Positions 1 through 11,420 are shown, counted from the first letter of the stretch. The stretch: DNA of 64,000 bases from Lumbricus rubellus (GCA_945859605.1 OX243814.1:28357663-28421662); one strand, 5' to 3'. Numbers and translations are program-made. Notes: generated by a model from the sequence alone, not told the origin.

Positions 1-289
1 AGAGGCCATTAGGAGTGAGCAGAGGTCTGGATGGAGCGGCGATCTAGTGCCATCTATTGTGCCATTAAAGCGCATCAGGGAGGTGATGGGGCCCCCATTA
101 CCCCGACGTTTGCCAGCCGATAAGCTTGTTTAAGAGTGTGGATGGGGGGTGAGCGGGGCAGTCATGAGAGCAATGGAAAGGAAGCAAGGAAGAATAAGAA
201 GTAGATAAACTTTTGCCCCTACGATGATCCGGTGCCATCCGTTAACGTTTTAAGCAAAAAAGAGGCTCATTTGCATAGAAGAAGAAAAA

Positions 290-1020
290 TAAAACAGACG
301 CACACAGACAGGTAGAAAGACAGACGGACACAGATTCATACAGGGAAACACATAAACATACAAAACAGCACGAAAGAAAGAAGGAATATGAAACCAGAAA
401 TGATGTGGTGAACTAACACGTGAATGAATGAATGAAGGCAGGAATAATTTACTGAATAAGTGAAATGTTCAATCGTCGAAGGAATGAAGGAGAAACGAGT
501 GAAAACAGCTTTGAGCAGAGTGAAATAAATAGGAAGCTAGTGTGAGAGATAGCTATGTGCAGATAGACTAAGACAGAGACAAAGAAAGAGACAGACACAG
601 ATAAAGAGAGACGGGGTAGAGAGAGAAAGAGAGAAAGAGAGAGAAACAGTGACAGAGACAAACAGAGACAAAGAGACAGAAAGACGGCCAGAGAGAAAAA
701 AGAGAGATAGACAGAAAGAGACAGACAATCAGATAGACAGACAGGGACAGAAACAGAAAGAAAGAGAGAACAAAAGAGAGACAGTGACAGAGACAGACAG
801 AGAAAAGGGGACAGAAAAACGGCCAGAGAGAAAAAAGAAAGCGAGAGAGACTCTCAAGGAAACCATAAAGCAGAAAAGAAATGGAAGAATAAAAACGTTA
901 ACGAGATGTGCAGAAAGAAAGAAAGAGACAAAACAAGCTACAAAGGTACAGAGAGACAGACAGACAGTGACAAAAAGAAAGACAGACAGACAGACAGACA
1001 CAGGCACGGACGCATACAAA
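290..1020. repeat. purine-rich (GA/GACA) low-complexity tract
   Basis: About 0.7 kb is almost pure A/G with interspersed GACA and AGAGAG runs. The open frames across it encode only K/R/E/T-rich or, in reverse, S/L-rich peptides, as expected of simple sequence. Nothing gene-like is visible in the flanking 1-289 or 1021-1290. Confidence 0.85.
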
Positions 1021-1299
1021 GAGCCATGATGAGTAGATTGGATATAATTTATAGTCGGAGGCCATAAACACGAAGACTCTTCTAGTCTAAATAAGAAGAG
1101 ACTCCAGAGGGACGGACAGCGTGAAAAAGAAAAGTCCTATTTAACGAGGACGGTAAACGTAGACAGGCAGACGAAGGTAGAGGCACATTGAAAGAGACAA
1201 TGGGACGGACATCCAGACAAGCAGAATGGTCCCAATGAGACACAGCAAGAACTGAACGACCCCATAAATAAATTAGAACATAATATATATTATAGGGCA

Positions 1300-2869
1300 T
1301 ACATGTGCAAGAGTTCATCGACGTCTTCCTTCCTTTCCTGACTGTCCTCTGCAACCGCTCTCTTCAAGAGGGAGTTCTTCCTTCGTCGCAGAAGAAGTCC
1401 ATCCTTGTTCCAGTTCCGAAGCGCGAAGGACTGGACTTGTCTGATCCTTCCAACTTTAGGCCAATTGCTAATGTTTCTTTTATTTCTAAATTAATTGAGA
1501 AGATTGTTGCTTCTCAACTTACTGCATATCTTGATGTGAACAATTTACTCCCGATTTTTCAATCTGGGTTTCGTAAGGGTCACTCCACGGAAACCCTCTT
1601 AGTTCGCCTCCTTTCTGATATTTATGGGGCAATCGATAGATGCCAGGTCACCCTTTTAGCATTATTTGATGTGAGTGCGGCCTTCGACACTGTCGATCAT
1701 GATATCCTCCACAAGCGCCTATCAACCTCGTTCGGTCTTTCTGGGAACTTTCTCGACTGGCTTGGTTCCTTCCTCCACGACCGTTCCTTCTCTGTGGTCT
1801 ACGGGTCCGCCAGAACTCCATGGGTTCCTGCCCCATTTGGCCTGCCCCAGGGTTCTGTCTTGGGCCCACTTTTGTATATTATTTATACGGCTGATCTTGG
1901 TTCTCTCCTTGCTGCTTTTTCTGTTTTTAGCCAATCCTACGCGGATGACCTGCAAGCGTATTTGCACTGTTCTGCGCTGGCAGCCATTTCCACTGTTCGA
2001 GTTATGAGCCGGGCAATGGAGGCTCTGGAAGCCTGGATGTCATCCAATCGCCTGCGGCTCAACTCTTCTAAAACCCAATTTATCTGGTTTGGCACACGCC
2101 AACAGCTTGCCAAAATTGACCTGGAAGTTCTTGCCCAGGAATTCCCTCAGTTCACCTTCTCTTCCTCTGTCCGGGACCTTGGTGTCACTTTGGACCAAGA
2201 GCTTACTTTCACGCGGCATATCAATCTGCTATGCCGCAGCTGCTACTACCAATTGCGTCAGCTTAGAGTGGTGCTCCGCTCCTTAACTTTCAACGCTGCC
2301 TTAACGCTTATCCACTCTTTCGTTGTCTCACGTTTAGACTATTGCAGCGCCCTCTATGTGGGTCTTCCGGTGACTCGGATTGGGTGCTTGGATCGGGTCT
2401 TGCGCTCTTCGGCACGCCTTGTTGGTCGCATCCCAAAATGTGGTCATGTCACTGACTATATGCGGGATGTCTTGCACTGGCTCCCTTTCTCACAAAGGGT
2501 CACTTACAGAATATCTTCCTTGGTTTGGCGCTGTCTCGCGGGTTTGGCCCCTGTCTATTTGCAGGAGCTCTGTTGCTCCACCCTGAGCGTCCAGCGCCGT
2601 GGCTCTCTTCGCTCTTCTAAGCAGGCTGAGCTTCTTGTCCCCCGGTCGCGCACCTCTATTGCGCAGCGCCGTTCCTTTTCTGTTGTTGGCCCTGCAACCT
2701 GGAATGGGCTCCCTGTGGAACTACGTCTAATACCTCTAGCATTTGAGACTACGTTCTACTCTGCTCTTAAGACTGTTCTCTTTAGCCGTGGTTGGGTCGG
2801 GAGCGCCTCTGAGTAGATATTCTTGAAGTGGCGCTATATAAATGTCTGAAATGAATGAATGAATGAATG
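1300..2869 (+). mobile_element. CR1/L2-type LINE, 5'-truncated, RT domain and 3' tail
   Basis: This is the reverse-transcriptase half of a CR1/L2-like non-LTR retrotransposon. An open frame runs to the TAG at 2814-2816. It carries RT blocks in order: NFRPIANVSFISKLIEK, SGFRKGHSTETLL, FDVSAAFDTVDH, GLPQGSVLGPLLY, the catalytic YADD, and a C-terminal RSRTSIAQRRSFSVVGPATW block typical of the clade. The endonuclease and ORF1 are absent, so it is a 5'-truncated insertion. The 3' end has the family signature (GAGCGCCTCTGAGTAG, then GGCGCTATATAAAT-like) and closes with a (TGAA)n microsatellite, the usual L2/CR1 tail. The 5' boundary near 1300 is an estimate. Confidence 0.9.
1305..2816 (+). CDS. LINE reverse transcriptase (partial, C-terminal part)
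   Basis: About 500 residues remain open with no internal stop, so the copy is fairly young. RT palm motifs A (FDVSAAFDTVDH) and C (SYADD) are intact. The first methionine lies inside the RT N-terminal region, so it is not the native start; the frame is simply what survived 5' truncation. The product would act in target-primed reverse transcription, but without an endonuclease the copy cannot mobilise itself. Confidence 0.85.
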   Translation: MQEFIDVFLPFLTVLCNRSLQEGVLPSSQKKSILVPVPKREGLDLSDPSNFRPIANVSFISKLIEKIVASQLTAYLDVNNLLPIFQSGFRKGHSTETLLVRLLSDIYGAIDRCQVTLLALFDVSAAFDTVDHDILHKRLSTSFGLSGNFLDWLGSFLHDRSFSVVYGSARTPWVPAPFGLPQGSVLGPLLYIIYTADLGSLLAAFSVFSQSYADDLQAYLHCSALAAISTVRVMSRAMEALEAWMSSNRLRLNSSKTQFIWFGTRQQLAKIDLEVLAQEFPQFTFSSSVRDLGVTLDQELTFTRHINLLCRSCYYQLRQLRVVLRSLTFNAALTLIHSFVVSRLDYCSALYVGLPVTRIGCLDRVLRSSARLVGRIPKCGHVTDYMRDVLHWLPFSQRVTYRISSLVWRCLAGLAPVYLQELCCSTLSVQRRGSLRSSKQAELLVPRSRTSIAQRRSFSVVGPATWNGLPVELRLIPLAFETTFYSALKTVLFSRGWVGSASE

Positions 2870-2999
2870 TGATGTTGAACGCACACACATAATACATATC
2901 CACACAAGTATTATCTACACACACACGCCACACACATATGTAATTATTAGTATTATACAAATTCTTGTGACGAATAAGACTTTCGCAAACCAATAGCTC

Positions 3000-3553
3000 G
3001 TCTGAATGCATGGCCGTGTTTTCCAGCTGCCTTCAAAAGTCTTGGCATAGACATATACGCTCACTTCCACTGCAGGGAGAAACTCCAGAGAATAATTTCT
3101 CGGCTGTAGTGTGATTAATGGGGTTGAAGATACGCGATTCCAGTGCAAGAAGTTCTTTTTCCAGCCTCCTCCTCTTCCACTCTTCCAACCATCCTCCATT
3201 CCTCCAAGGACGTCATCCATTTCCATTCCAGTACTCGCCAGAGAATTCACTATCGCTTTAGGGATGGAATCATTGCCAGCATCATCAACATCAACAGCAT
3301 CAGCAGCAGCAGCGTTATCTGTAGTTCTATACGACCCAGTGGAGGTCATGCCTGGATAAGACTTTTGCTTTAAATGAGTGGTTGGGTAAACGAGGGTGCA
3401 TTTCGGACAATTTCTGTTGCGCAACTCGATCAGTTCGGACGAAAGCCTTAGGTTATCTGGCATCGTATAATGCAATAGATTAACGTTGATTTCCACGTTG
3501 TACCATTTATGTAGCCCGCGTAGAAAAGCAACGGCTGCAGTCGGCCATGACAT
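3000..3553 (-). CDS. unrecognised coding-like ORF or exon
   Basis: An ORF of about 180 residues of balanced composition starts at an ATG (3551-3553). Its N-terminal 60 residues look protein-like (AVAFLRGLHKWYNVEINVNL, then NRNCPKCTLVYPTTH), followed by an A/D-rich linker and a G/W-rich stretch. I recognise no family. A possible acceptor (ACTGCAG) lies just inside the ATG, so it could instead be an internal exon. The last 30 codons of the open frame run into CA-repeat and AT-rich DNA and are probably not coding. It lies just beyond the LINE tail. A real but unplaced host exon and a chance ORF are both possible. Confidence 0.3.
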
Positions 3554-4570
3554 TGATACATTAATGATGACAGATACAGTTGGCGTGGCTCTCTACAATT
3601 GATTGATTGCAGTCAAGGCAAGAAGGACGTACCACGGCGATACAGTGTGAGACGAGGCAATTTTCTTAAATGCATCTGTTTAGCAATTTTCTATAGAGCT
3701 AGAATGTGCTGAAACCGTTATGGTGACAGTATTGCATACTTAAATTCCATTGTATAGCTCAGTGTTGTGTTTTTACTATTCCCTGTTTGAAATGTTTATG
3801 CAATTATCTCTCTTCAATTTCTCATATTTAAGACTACGGTAATTTAAGACGTTTTGGCAGCAGAGCTAAGATGTGTTAACTGAATAAAGTTAACTGAAGT
3901 CATGATTGGTTGATGATTGGGTGATTGATTGATTGATTGACGGACTGATTGATTGATTGATTGATCGGTTGAAGATGGCCATGGCAAAGATTATAGGTAT
4001 ACAATAGCCTAATTGCAGATGTGGCAAAAATTGGTCGCTATAAATGTTTTCTGCTGTTTGTCTTGAGTTCGGCGGCTGCAGATAAGAACGACGCAATTCT
4101 AAATTTACTGAAGCAGTGTATAATAGCGTTCATGGCGAAAGAAGAATTTTTGTCTATTAGCCACACGTGTGGCTCATTAGAAAAGTTGCCGGGGTTCCGA
4201 CATAAATGCCACTCCTCTAAGCGTACGAGAACAAGAAAGAAAACGGAATGGAAGACGAAAGGCAGTTGGAGGAGGAGGAGGAAATGAAGGAGAAACAGGA
4301 GGGTGAGGACTAGGTAGAGAAGGAGGAGGAAAAGGAGGAGCAGGAGGACGAACAGAAGGACGAGGAGGAGAAGGAGGAGAAAGAGTAGGGGAGGAGATGT
4401 ATGAGGATTGAGAATGATGGTAAAGATAGGATGAAAAAAAGAGGAGCATGATATGGAACAAACAAGAACAGGTGAAAGAGAAGAAGGAGGAGTAATAAAA
4501 CAAGGATAAGGAGAGGGAAGAGTAGGATGAGGAAAAACAGAAAAGAGAAGAAGAAGACGAAATTAGGAGT
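3554..4570. other. intergenic, no gene seen
   Basis: AT-rich sequence with a short (GATT)n run near 3920-3965 and a GA-rich low-complexity tract at about 4210-4560. No ORF has convincing composition. Confidence 0.5.
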
Positions 4571-4575
4571 AATTT

Positions 4576-4692
4576 AGTGAAAATGTAATGTTTTCTAGTG
4601 AAAAATGTAATGTCTTGTAGTGAAAATGTAATGTCTTTTAGTGAAAAGTAATGTCGTTTAGTGAAAAGGTAATGTCTTTTAGTGGAAATGTA
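4576..4692. repeat. 21-bp minisatellite, block 1 (degenerate)
   Basis: Five to six imperfect units share the motif TAATGTCTTTTAGTGAAAA. Indels of 1-2 bp put the units out of frame with each other. The same unit recurs as a cleaner array at 5308-5512, so the two blocks share an origin. Confidence 0.8.
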
Positions 4693-4699
4693 ATAAAAA

Positions 4700-5300
4700 C
4701 AAAATGAGGAGTATAGGGAGAGGGAAAGAAGAAAGAGAAGAAAAGGAAGTGAATTAAAAGAAACAACACCAGACCAGTCAAACTGATTGGCACAAATGGA
4801 GAACCTCTGGCATATGGTGACGTGTTAGGAAACCAGACTTTCCGTCAATTTCCATCATTCCATGAATCCACTATTCTGCCGCATGCCAATCGAGAAGGTC
4901 TATTTATACCACTCGGATATTATGCATCACGCCATACACCAATTTATATATTAAGCCTATGTACATTGTATATACACATACATTGTATGTATGTGTATAT
5001 GGGTGTGTGTGCGTGCGCAGGCTCGTGATCATGTGGGTTTTGGACACTGTAGGTCTGTGTGTTTGTGCATTTGTACCGAAGCGTACAATGTATGCATGGA
5101 TGGTATACGGCACATGCATTATTTCTTAATGAGTGGCCAAGAAGCATTGACTATTTCAAATTATTAGCTTCTCTATTATCTGAAGAAATAGCAATTGTGC
5201 AAGCATTACAGAGCGGTTGCAGCCAGATTGACTTAAAGAAGTTAAAGAAATAGAAAGATATTTTCTTATTTTGAAATCCGTATAGAAAGGGAAATAGAAA
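4700..5300. other. spacer between two minisatellite blocks, no gene seen
   Basis: Unique AT-rich sequence with a short TG/TATG-rich segment (about 4960-5060). No supported gene. Confidence 0.4.
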
Positions 5301-5307
5301 TCTAATT

Positions 5308-5512
5308 ATGTCTTTTAGTGAAAATGTAATGGCTTTTAGTGAAAATGTAATGTCTTTTAGCGAAAATGTATTGTCTTTTAGTGAAACTGTAATGTCTTTT
5401 AGCGAAAATGTATTGTCTTTTAGTGAAAATGTAATGTCTTTTAGTGACAATGTAATTTTTTGTGAAATGCAAAGTCTTTTAGTGAAAATATAATGTCTTT
5501 TAGTGAAAATGC
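5308..5512. repeat. 21-bp minisatellite, block 2 (in-frame array)
   Basis: About nine to ten tandem 21-bp units. Because the unit is a multiple of three, the + strand reads MSFSENV repeated with few substitutions over most of the array. It resembles block 1 at 4576-4692 unit for unit. Confidence 0.85.
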
Positions 5513-5519
5513 AATGCGG

Positions 5520-6070
5520 TATATAGATGGTCTGTGAAAATACAATATAATATACACTATACAGTATAGTTTAGAAACCTCATAGGCTGTATACATTACA
5601 TTGGACGAATAAATGAATACAGGATCTAGCTATTCTAATACAAGACTAACGTGCAGAACACTGAATGCTGCTGTCATCAACACGACCTGTATACCTGCAG
5701 AGCGACAGAAATCTAATTATGTCTGGCGTCTGTGTGAAACAAAAGAACAGCAGATATGACAACGGAAAACACACACGCGACTGAAACAGGTAGACGATGC
5801 CGTTTAACTATATACTGTCACAATATTATACTGTGACGAGAATCGGCTCAAAGGCATAAATTGTCTCGTAATTGGTCACAGTTGCTGTAACCATCGATCT
5901 GACGCTTCCACGTATTTCTATATCAGAGACTGTCTAATTAGACACTGCATTAAAAATACGGTATTCAAGTTACCTCTCCGTGTGTTTATATAACGCCACA
6001 ATAATTATACTGTCTGCTGTACAGTTGCCAGTAGAGATATATATTAGAATATGATATTAATCATATTATT
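5520..6070. other. intergenic, no gene seen
   Basis: AT-rich sequence without a supported ORF, RNA gene or element terminus. Confidence 0.4.
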
Positions 6071-6077
6071 TGTATGT

Positions 6078-6086
6078 AATACTGTG

Positions 6087-6118
<32 letters not shown>

Positions 6119-6300
6119 CATGCATGTATGTATGTATGTATGTATGTATGTATGTATGTATGCATGTGTGCATGTGTCCATGTATGCATGTATGCATGTA
6201 TGCATGTATGCATGTATGCATGTATGCATGTATGCATGTATGCATATATGCATGTATGCATGTATGTATGTATGTATATGTATGTATGTATGTATGTATA
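6078..6300. repeat. (TATG)n / (GCATGTAT)n microsatellite
   Basis: Tandem tetranucleotide TATG, with a middle section where an 8-bp variant (ATGCATGT) has itself become tandem. ORFs across it are artefacts of the 4-bp period. Confidence 0.95.
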
Positions 6301-6884
6301 TTTTTTACACTTTTAGCACTAGATGTGCTGCGTATGTGAAGGAAGCTCACGGGATTCAAATCCCAAACTAGTTCATTAGAAAGATGCCAGAGTCATGAAA
6401 GTAACGTCGATGAAAAGCAGACATAACATGGCTTTGCGTTTGAGAGATGAAACACATCTTTGGTAATTGTGGTCATTTGCTGTAAGCTCTTTATTTCAGA
6501 TAAAACGCACCAGTCATAAACAAATAATTATAATAGCTCGATCTTCCGTAATAACTTGCAAGATCAAGGAGACTAAAGACTCTTAGTAGCCAAACAATTA
6601 TTTATGTTGAGTGTTTACTCATTATTTTGTATTGGCTAATGATCAAGCATCTCTATTCTATTCTATTTATACTCATCAAAACATGAGCTTATACTTGTTT
6701 TCATCGAATCGACAAATCATATTTTTATGCACGTGTAATAAATCCTGATGTATCAAAGCACTCAATTATATCGTATAAGTTTACAGTTTCAGAGAAGTTA
6801 TGAAGCCCCTCTTACATCAAATGCCTATAGCTAATGAGCATGTCATCACCTAAGAAATAAGATGGGAAGTGTGTATGTGCACTT

Positions 6885-6975
6885 GCTATAGCGCCCCTTC
6901 AACCTCTCTATCTACTCAGAGGCGCTCCCGAATGCAGCGCGGCCTCAGAGCGTAGCCATTGTTGACCAAACTGAT
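6885..6975 (-). repeat. SINE/L2-type 3' tail fragment
   Basis: In reverse complement it reads CTGCATTCGGGAGCGCC, TCTGAGTAG and GAAGGGGCGCTATA. This matches the 3' half of the tRNA-derived SINE at 45365-45585. Unique sequence with no supported gene surrounds it (6310-7045). Confidence 0.65.
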
Positions 6976-7045
6976 TTGACACTGGAAAACATATATACTC
7001 GATGACGTCTGACGGCCAACTTCAGCAAATGAAGCACGTGTCAGC

Positions 7046-7116
7046 TTAACCCTTTAATGCCGAAGGGTATAGGATTTTCCATACATTTTACTACCTTCTC
7101 GGCAATAAAGGGTTAA
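7046..7116. mobile_element. 63-bp TTAA-flanked micro-MITE (piggyBac-like), copy 1
   Basis: TTAA, then CCCTTTAATGCCGA, about 35 bp, TCGGCAATAAAGGG, then TTAA. The ends are inverted repeats of about 14 bp, and both flanks are TTAA, the piggyBac-superfamily target. The CCCT...AGGG termini fit that superfamily. A homologous copy in the opposite orientation lies at 18314-18383, including the internal ACTACCTTCTCGG segment, which rules out a chance palindrome. Confidence 0.7.
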
Positions 7117-7655
7117 TGGTATTGAGAGTAACAATGCAATTCCCAACAGGAAGCCAATGCAGCGAACCTCGCATGTAATTATTCAGTCTTGTGAGAATAC
7201 GTCGCTATACAGTATTACAACTCAAGCAGCAAAAATTAAGGACGGACTGTCGGGGCCGGAACTTTGGCAGACATGATTTCTAGAAATTAGAATATGCTTA
7301 TAATTATTAGAAATCAGAACATGCCTGTATAGGCTATATCAGAAATCAGAACATGCTTGTATTAGAAATTAGAATATGCTTATTATCAGATATTATAATA
7401 TGGTTGTGTTGGAAATTGGAATGATACGGCACCGTATAGGCCTAAACGGCTAAGCCAATAATAATTATACATTAGATTTATGCTTATATTAGATATTGGA
7501 ATAATATACATTAGAATATGGTTCTATTAGATATTGGAAAAATCCTATTATAAGATAGCCAATTAGAAAATGCCTATGTTAGAAACTAGATTGTGCCTAT
7601 TATTTTGCACGTAAACAATATGCTTTATTTTAGCCATTAGAATCGGCTTATAGAC

Positions 7656-8646
7656 TTAACCCTCAGGCTACCAAGCTTTTTTGTAACACTGACTACCAAG
7701 GGGGGTGGTTACCACCCCCCCCCCCCCCCGCTGGATTTTGGGTTTGGTTTGAGATATCATAACTTGTAATACATCAATGGATTCAGCATTCATTTCTGCA
7801 CAAAATGGTATATTTAGGTTTAAAATATATGAAAGCACCCCGAAGTTATGAATTTTTTACCGTAGGCACCCGTCGATTCCACAAAATGTATACTTTCGCA
7901 TAAGCAAAATATTAGATTCTGTGTGTTTTTAATATAATTTTTTTAATTAAAATAGTTTACATATAATAAAGTCCAATATTCAACTATGAAAACTAGTAAT
8001 AAGTTAGTTTTAGTTACAATAAAAAGAGAAAAAACATGTAAAACATGCTGAAAAACGTTTACGCAGACTTATCGGTTTGCGTTGTAAAAAAACTCAACTT
8101 TTTCACACATTTAAATTTATTTTGAGCACTTCCGGTCATCAAATGTCAAATTAATTGGTATCAAAAAATAGCCCTAAATGCCCTCTATAGAATGACATAA
8201 TTTAATTCTCTTAAAAAATAAATTATGAATAATTTTTAATAGGAAAAACATGAAAATGTTATAAAAATAAAACACCTTTTTATATTTTAATTTATTTTGA
8301 GCACTTTCGGTTGTTCAAAGACAACTCACTGAGCATGAAAATGTAGCCCCACATTCCCTCTACAGAATGGTGTAATTGGTGTCTCTTTATGTCAAAGGAC
8401 GGATAAGATACAGCCGATAATCTAAAAGGGGGTGGTATCCACCCCCCTGGTGCCTCGGGTATATCGGGTATAACTTTTGAATGGTATGGTATATCATCAC
8501 ACATTTTAGCTCAAAATGTGTGCAAATGAATCCTCTACAGCTACCTAAAACGTCAAAATTTTATTCCTAACGAAAAAAGTTTTATTTGGAAAAAACCTAG
8601 GGGGGGGGGTGGATACCACCCCTCCCCCTGGTAGCCCGAGGGTTAA
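7656..8646. mobile_element. 983-bp non-autonomous piggyBac-like element
   Basis: The element (7660-8642) has inverted ends CCCTCAGGCTACCA and (reverse complement) CCCTCGGGCTACCA, directly flanked by TTAA on both sides. A second internal inverted motif, GGGGGTGG(T/A)(T/A)ACCACC, follows each terminus with long C/G homopolymers. The interior is AT-rich and has no transposase ORF, so it would need a transposase in trans. The assignment rests on the TTAA target and CCCT ends. Confidence 0.75.
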
Positions 8647-9060
8647 AACCAGAATGTGCCTATAATTATCAAAAATTACAATATTCTTATGTTAAAAATT
8701 ATAATAAAAAATTATGATTCTTTTATGGATCGACCTCTATTATTCACCTGAACAATGTGACAATGAAAGATTATAATCGTCAGTCTTCATTAATTAGCTT
8801 AAAATTATTTGTCTGATCTTCAGTTCAGTTAAGTAGGCTATTCATCAATATCCGTCGTATATTCATTAATATAAAAGCGCATCTATCCGATCAATCTTTC
8901 TAGAAATCAACCATTTTTCTAAGTCCACGACTGCTGCAACTGCCGCTCAATCACTCCCTCCTCTTCTTCAGTATCTCAGCAAGGACAAACAGCAACCTGT
9001 CCGTCCATCCATCTTTTCACCCTTGGATTAATCGACCCCGTATCAAACTCATCCCTCTAT
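8647..9060. other. intergenic, no gene seen
   Basis: AT-rich with short imperfect repeats around TAGAAATTAGAATATGC; similar short repeats occur at 7270-7600. No gene supported. Confidence 0.4.
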
Positions 9061-9062
9061 CC

Positions 9063-9450
9063 AACATCGGTTTTCATCTATGCACCATTTCTTCATCCAT
9101 CATACAATCATACATCCATGCATTCATCCGCTGGCCATTCATTTATTCATACGTCTATCCACCATCCACTATGAATTCATTCACTCATACATTCACCCAG
9201 CCAATAAGCCATCCATCCATTCATACCCATCCATCCACTCATTCATTCATTTATTCATCCATCTTCCCTATCCATTCATCTCCAGATTCATTCATCCATG
9301 TATCCATACATTCATGCATCCAGCCATCCATTCATCCATGCATCCACCCATTAATCCATCCATTATTTCATCCATGTAGCCACCCATCCACCCATCCGCC
9401 CGTCTATCCATCCACCCATCCATTCATCCATCTATCCATCCATCCAATGC
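9063..9450. repeat. degenerate (CATC)n microsatellite
   Basis: About 0.4 kb of interrupted CATC/CATT tetranucleotides. The long H/I/P/S ORFs over it reflect the repeat period. Confidence 0.9.
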
Positions 9451-9969
9451 CCTACCGTTCATCCATGTATAATTTATCCCTCCCTCTGTCGACCCCGTCG
9501 ACCCCCAAATTCCCTTTCCGCCTCATCTCCTTTATACTGGATGTCACCACCAACTGTCACTCAAGACCCCACATAGACCACCATTGCCCCTTTGAAATCA
9601 ATTCCTCTTCTTGCATTCGGTGCCACAGCAGCATCAGCAGCAGCAGCAGCAGCAGCAGCTGTAGAAGTCTCGCCTCATCAATTCCCGCAACTGCGATGCT
9701 CATTGCTCATTGCTCAACCCATGAAGCCGTAAACATTTCAATCCCATAATCGTCGCCAATTTATCAGTGTGTCCTCCAACCAGACACGAATGCATCATGG
9801 ACAGAAAGGATGCGACATTAATGGTAGCATTGGTCGGCGACCCGTCAAATGAATAGTCGGACGCGACCAACAATTCTTCTTCTTCTTCTTGGGCAGCTGG
9901 TACCGCAACACCTTGCGCACTATAGATGCTTCCGGCCCATCAAATATATATATTATATATATACATGCA

Positions 9970-10535
9970 TGTGTGCATTCTGTATGTATGTGTGAATGTA
10001 TGTATGTATGTATGTATTTATGTATGTATGTATGTATGTATGTATGTATGTATGTATGTATGTATGTATGTATGTATGTATGTATGTATGTATGTATGTA
10101 TGTATGTATGTATGTATGTATGTATGTATGTATGTATGTATGTATGTATGTATGTATGTATGTATGTATGTATGTATGTATGTATGTATGTATGTATGTA
10201 TGTATGTATGTATGTATGTATGTATGTATGTATGTATGTATGTATGTATGTATGTATGTATGTATGTATGTATGTATGTATGTATGTATGTATGTATGTA
10301 TGTATGTATGTATGTATGTATGTATGTATGTATGTATGTATGTATGTATGTATGTATGTATGTATGTATGTATGTATGTATGTATGTACATGTATGTGTG
10401 TATGTATGTGTGTATGTATGTATGTATGTATGTATGTATGTATGTATGTATGTATGTATGTATGTATGTATGTATGTATGTGTGTATGTATGTGTGTATG
10501 TATGTGTGCATGTATGTATGTGTGTATGTATATAT
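9970..10535. repeat. very long (TATG)n microsatellite
   Basis: More than 500 bp of tandem TATG, nearly uninterrupted from about 10006 to 10388, then interspersed TGTG variants. All three frames on both strands are open (YVCM or HTYI repeats), so the ORFs of up to 260 codons here are not genes. Confidence 0.97.
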
Positions 10536-10699
10536 AGCTACACATATATACATATACAATATACATAAATATAGACCTGTATGTAAATATTATATTCATG
10601 CGACGTTCAGTTTGAAGGCATGTGGCGTGATATTGGTGTCAACATGGGTCAGTTGGTATTGTCTAAGCATACAATAAATTGCAGTGTATAAGGTTCAAC

Positions 10700-10800
10700 T
10701 GCGGCCATTAGTAACAGACGATTTCAACGCACATAACAATCGATGGTGTCAGAATTCTATCTTCGACCGATTTCAATATAGCCACCTGCTGCATATCACG
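10700..10800 (+). pseudogene. possible LINE endonuclease relic
   Basis: A short + strand translation contains DDFNAHNNRWC, resembling the (G)DFNAHN..W motif of LINE AP-endonucleases. No further conserved block is visible. It precedes an L2-type 3' relic about 200 bp downstream. Confidence 0.3.
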
Positions 10801-10999
10801 GTTATCAATGTCGTCAGTATATATGACATATAATTCTATTTGTCGTTAATATCGTCGACCCTCAGTTTATGTTCTAATATAACACGATCAACGGAGATAA
10901 TAGCAATAATTATAGTCTCCCTGCAGCGCATCGAGTAGACCTAGAACTGCTGCGCTGGTTTGGCATTGTCTTCTTGGCTATGCATTCCTATCTTAATTT

Positions 11000-11375
11000 A
11001 AGATCCTGACTCTGATCATAAAGGCTCAACGGGGTCTTGCCCCAAAATATCTCACTAATGTTTTACTTCGTCCTCTCTCAGCTTCCTCCCACCGTCCACT
11101 TCGTTCATCCAACAGATTTGACCTCTTGGTTCCTCGGTCTAGAACTGTTATGGCTCAGTCTCGATCATTTGTCTCAATTGGTCCTTCTCTTTGGAATGCC
11201 CTCTCTCCTTCTGTTCGCTCTACACTTCTTTCTGGTAGTCTCTCCTCTGCTTTGTCTCTTCTCAAAACCTGTTTCTTCTCGCTGGGCCTTGCGCACTGGG
11301 AGCGCCTCTGAACGGTTCACCCTACTAGAGGCGCTTTATAAATGTTTAAATACAATACAATACAATACAATCTTA
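11000..11375 (+). mobile_element. CR1/L2 LINE 3' fragment
   Basis: The translation shows the C-terminal LINE block: AQRGLAPKYLT, then VPRSRT and SRSFVSIGPSLWNAL. It ends in GGGAGCGCCTCTGA, AGGCGCTTTATAAAT and an (ATACA)n tail. It is a 5'-truncated copy of a subfamily distinct from the one at 1300-2869, judging by sequence and tail unit. Confidence 0.85.
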
Positions 11376-11420
11376 GTGCCTATCTTTGGTAGCTCTGCTG
11401 TCCACTAGCCTACTTGCAGG

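Noticed and set aside
9795..10677. ORFs of 190-262 codons encoding YVCM or IHTY repeats
   Set aside because: They follow from the 4-bp (TATG)n period, which leaves every frame on both strands open.
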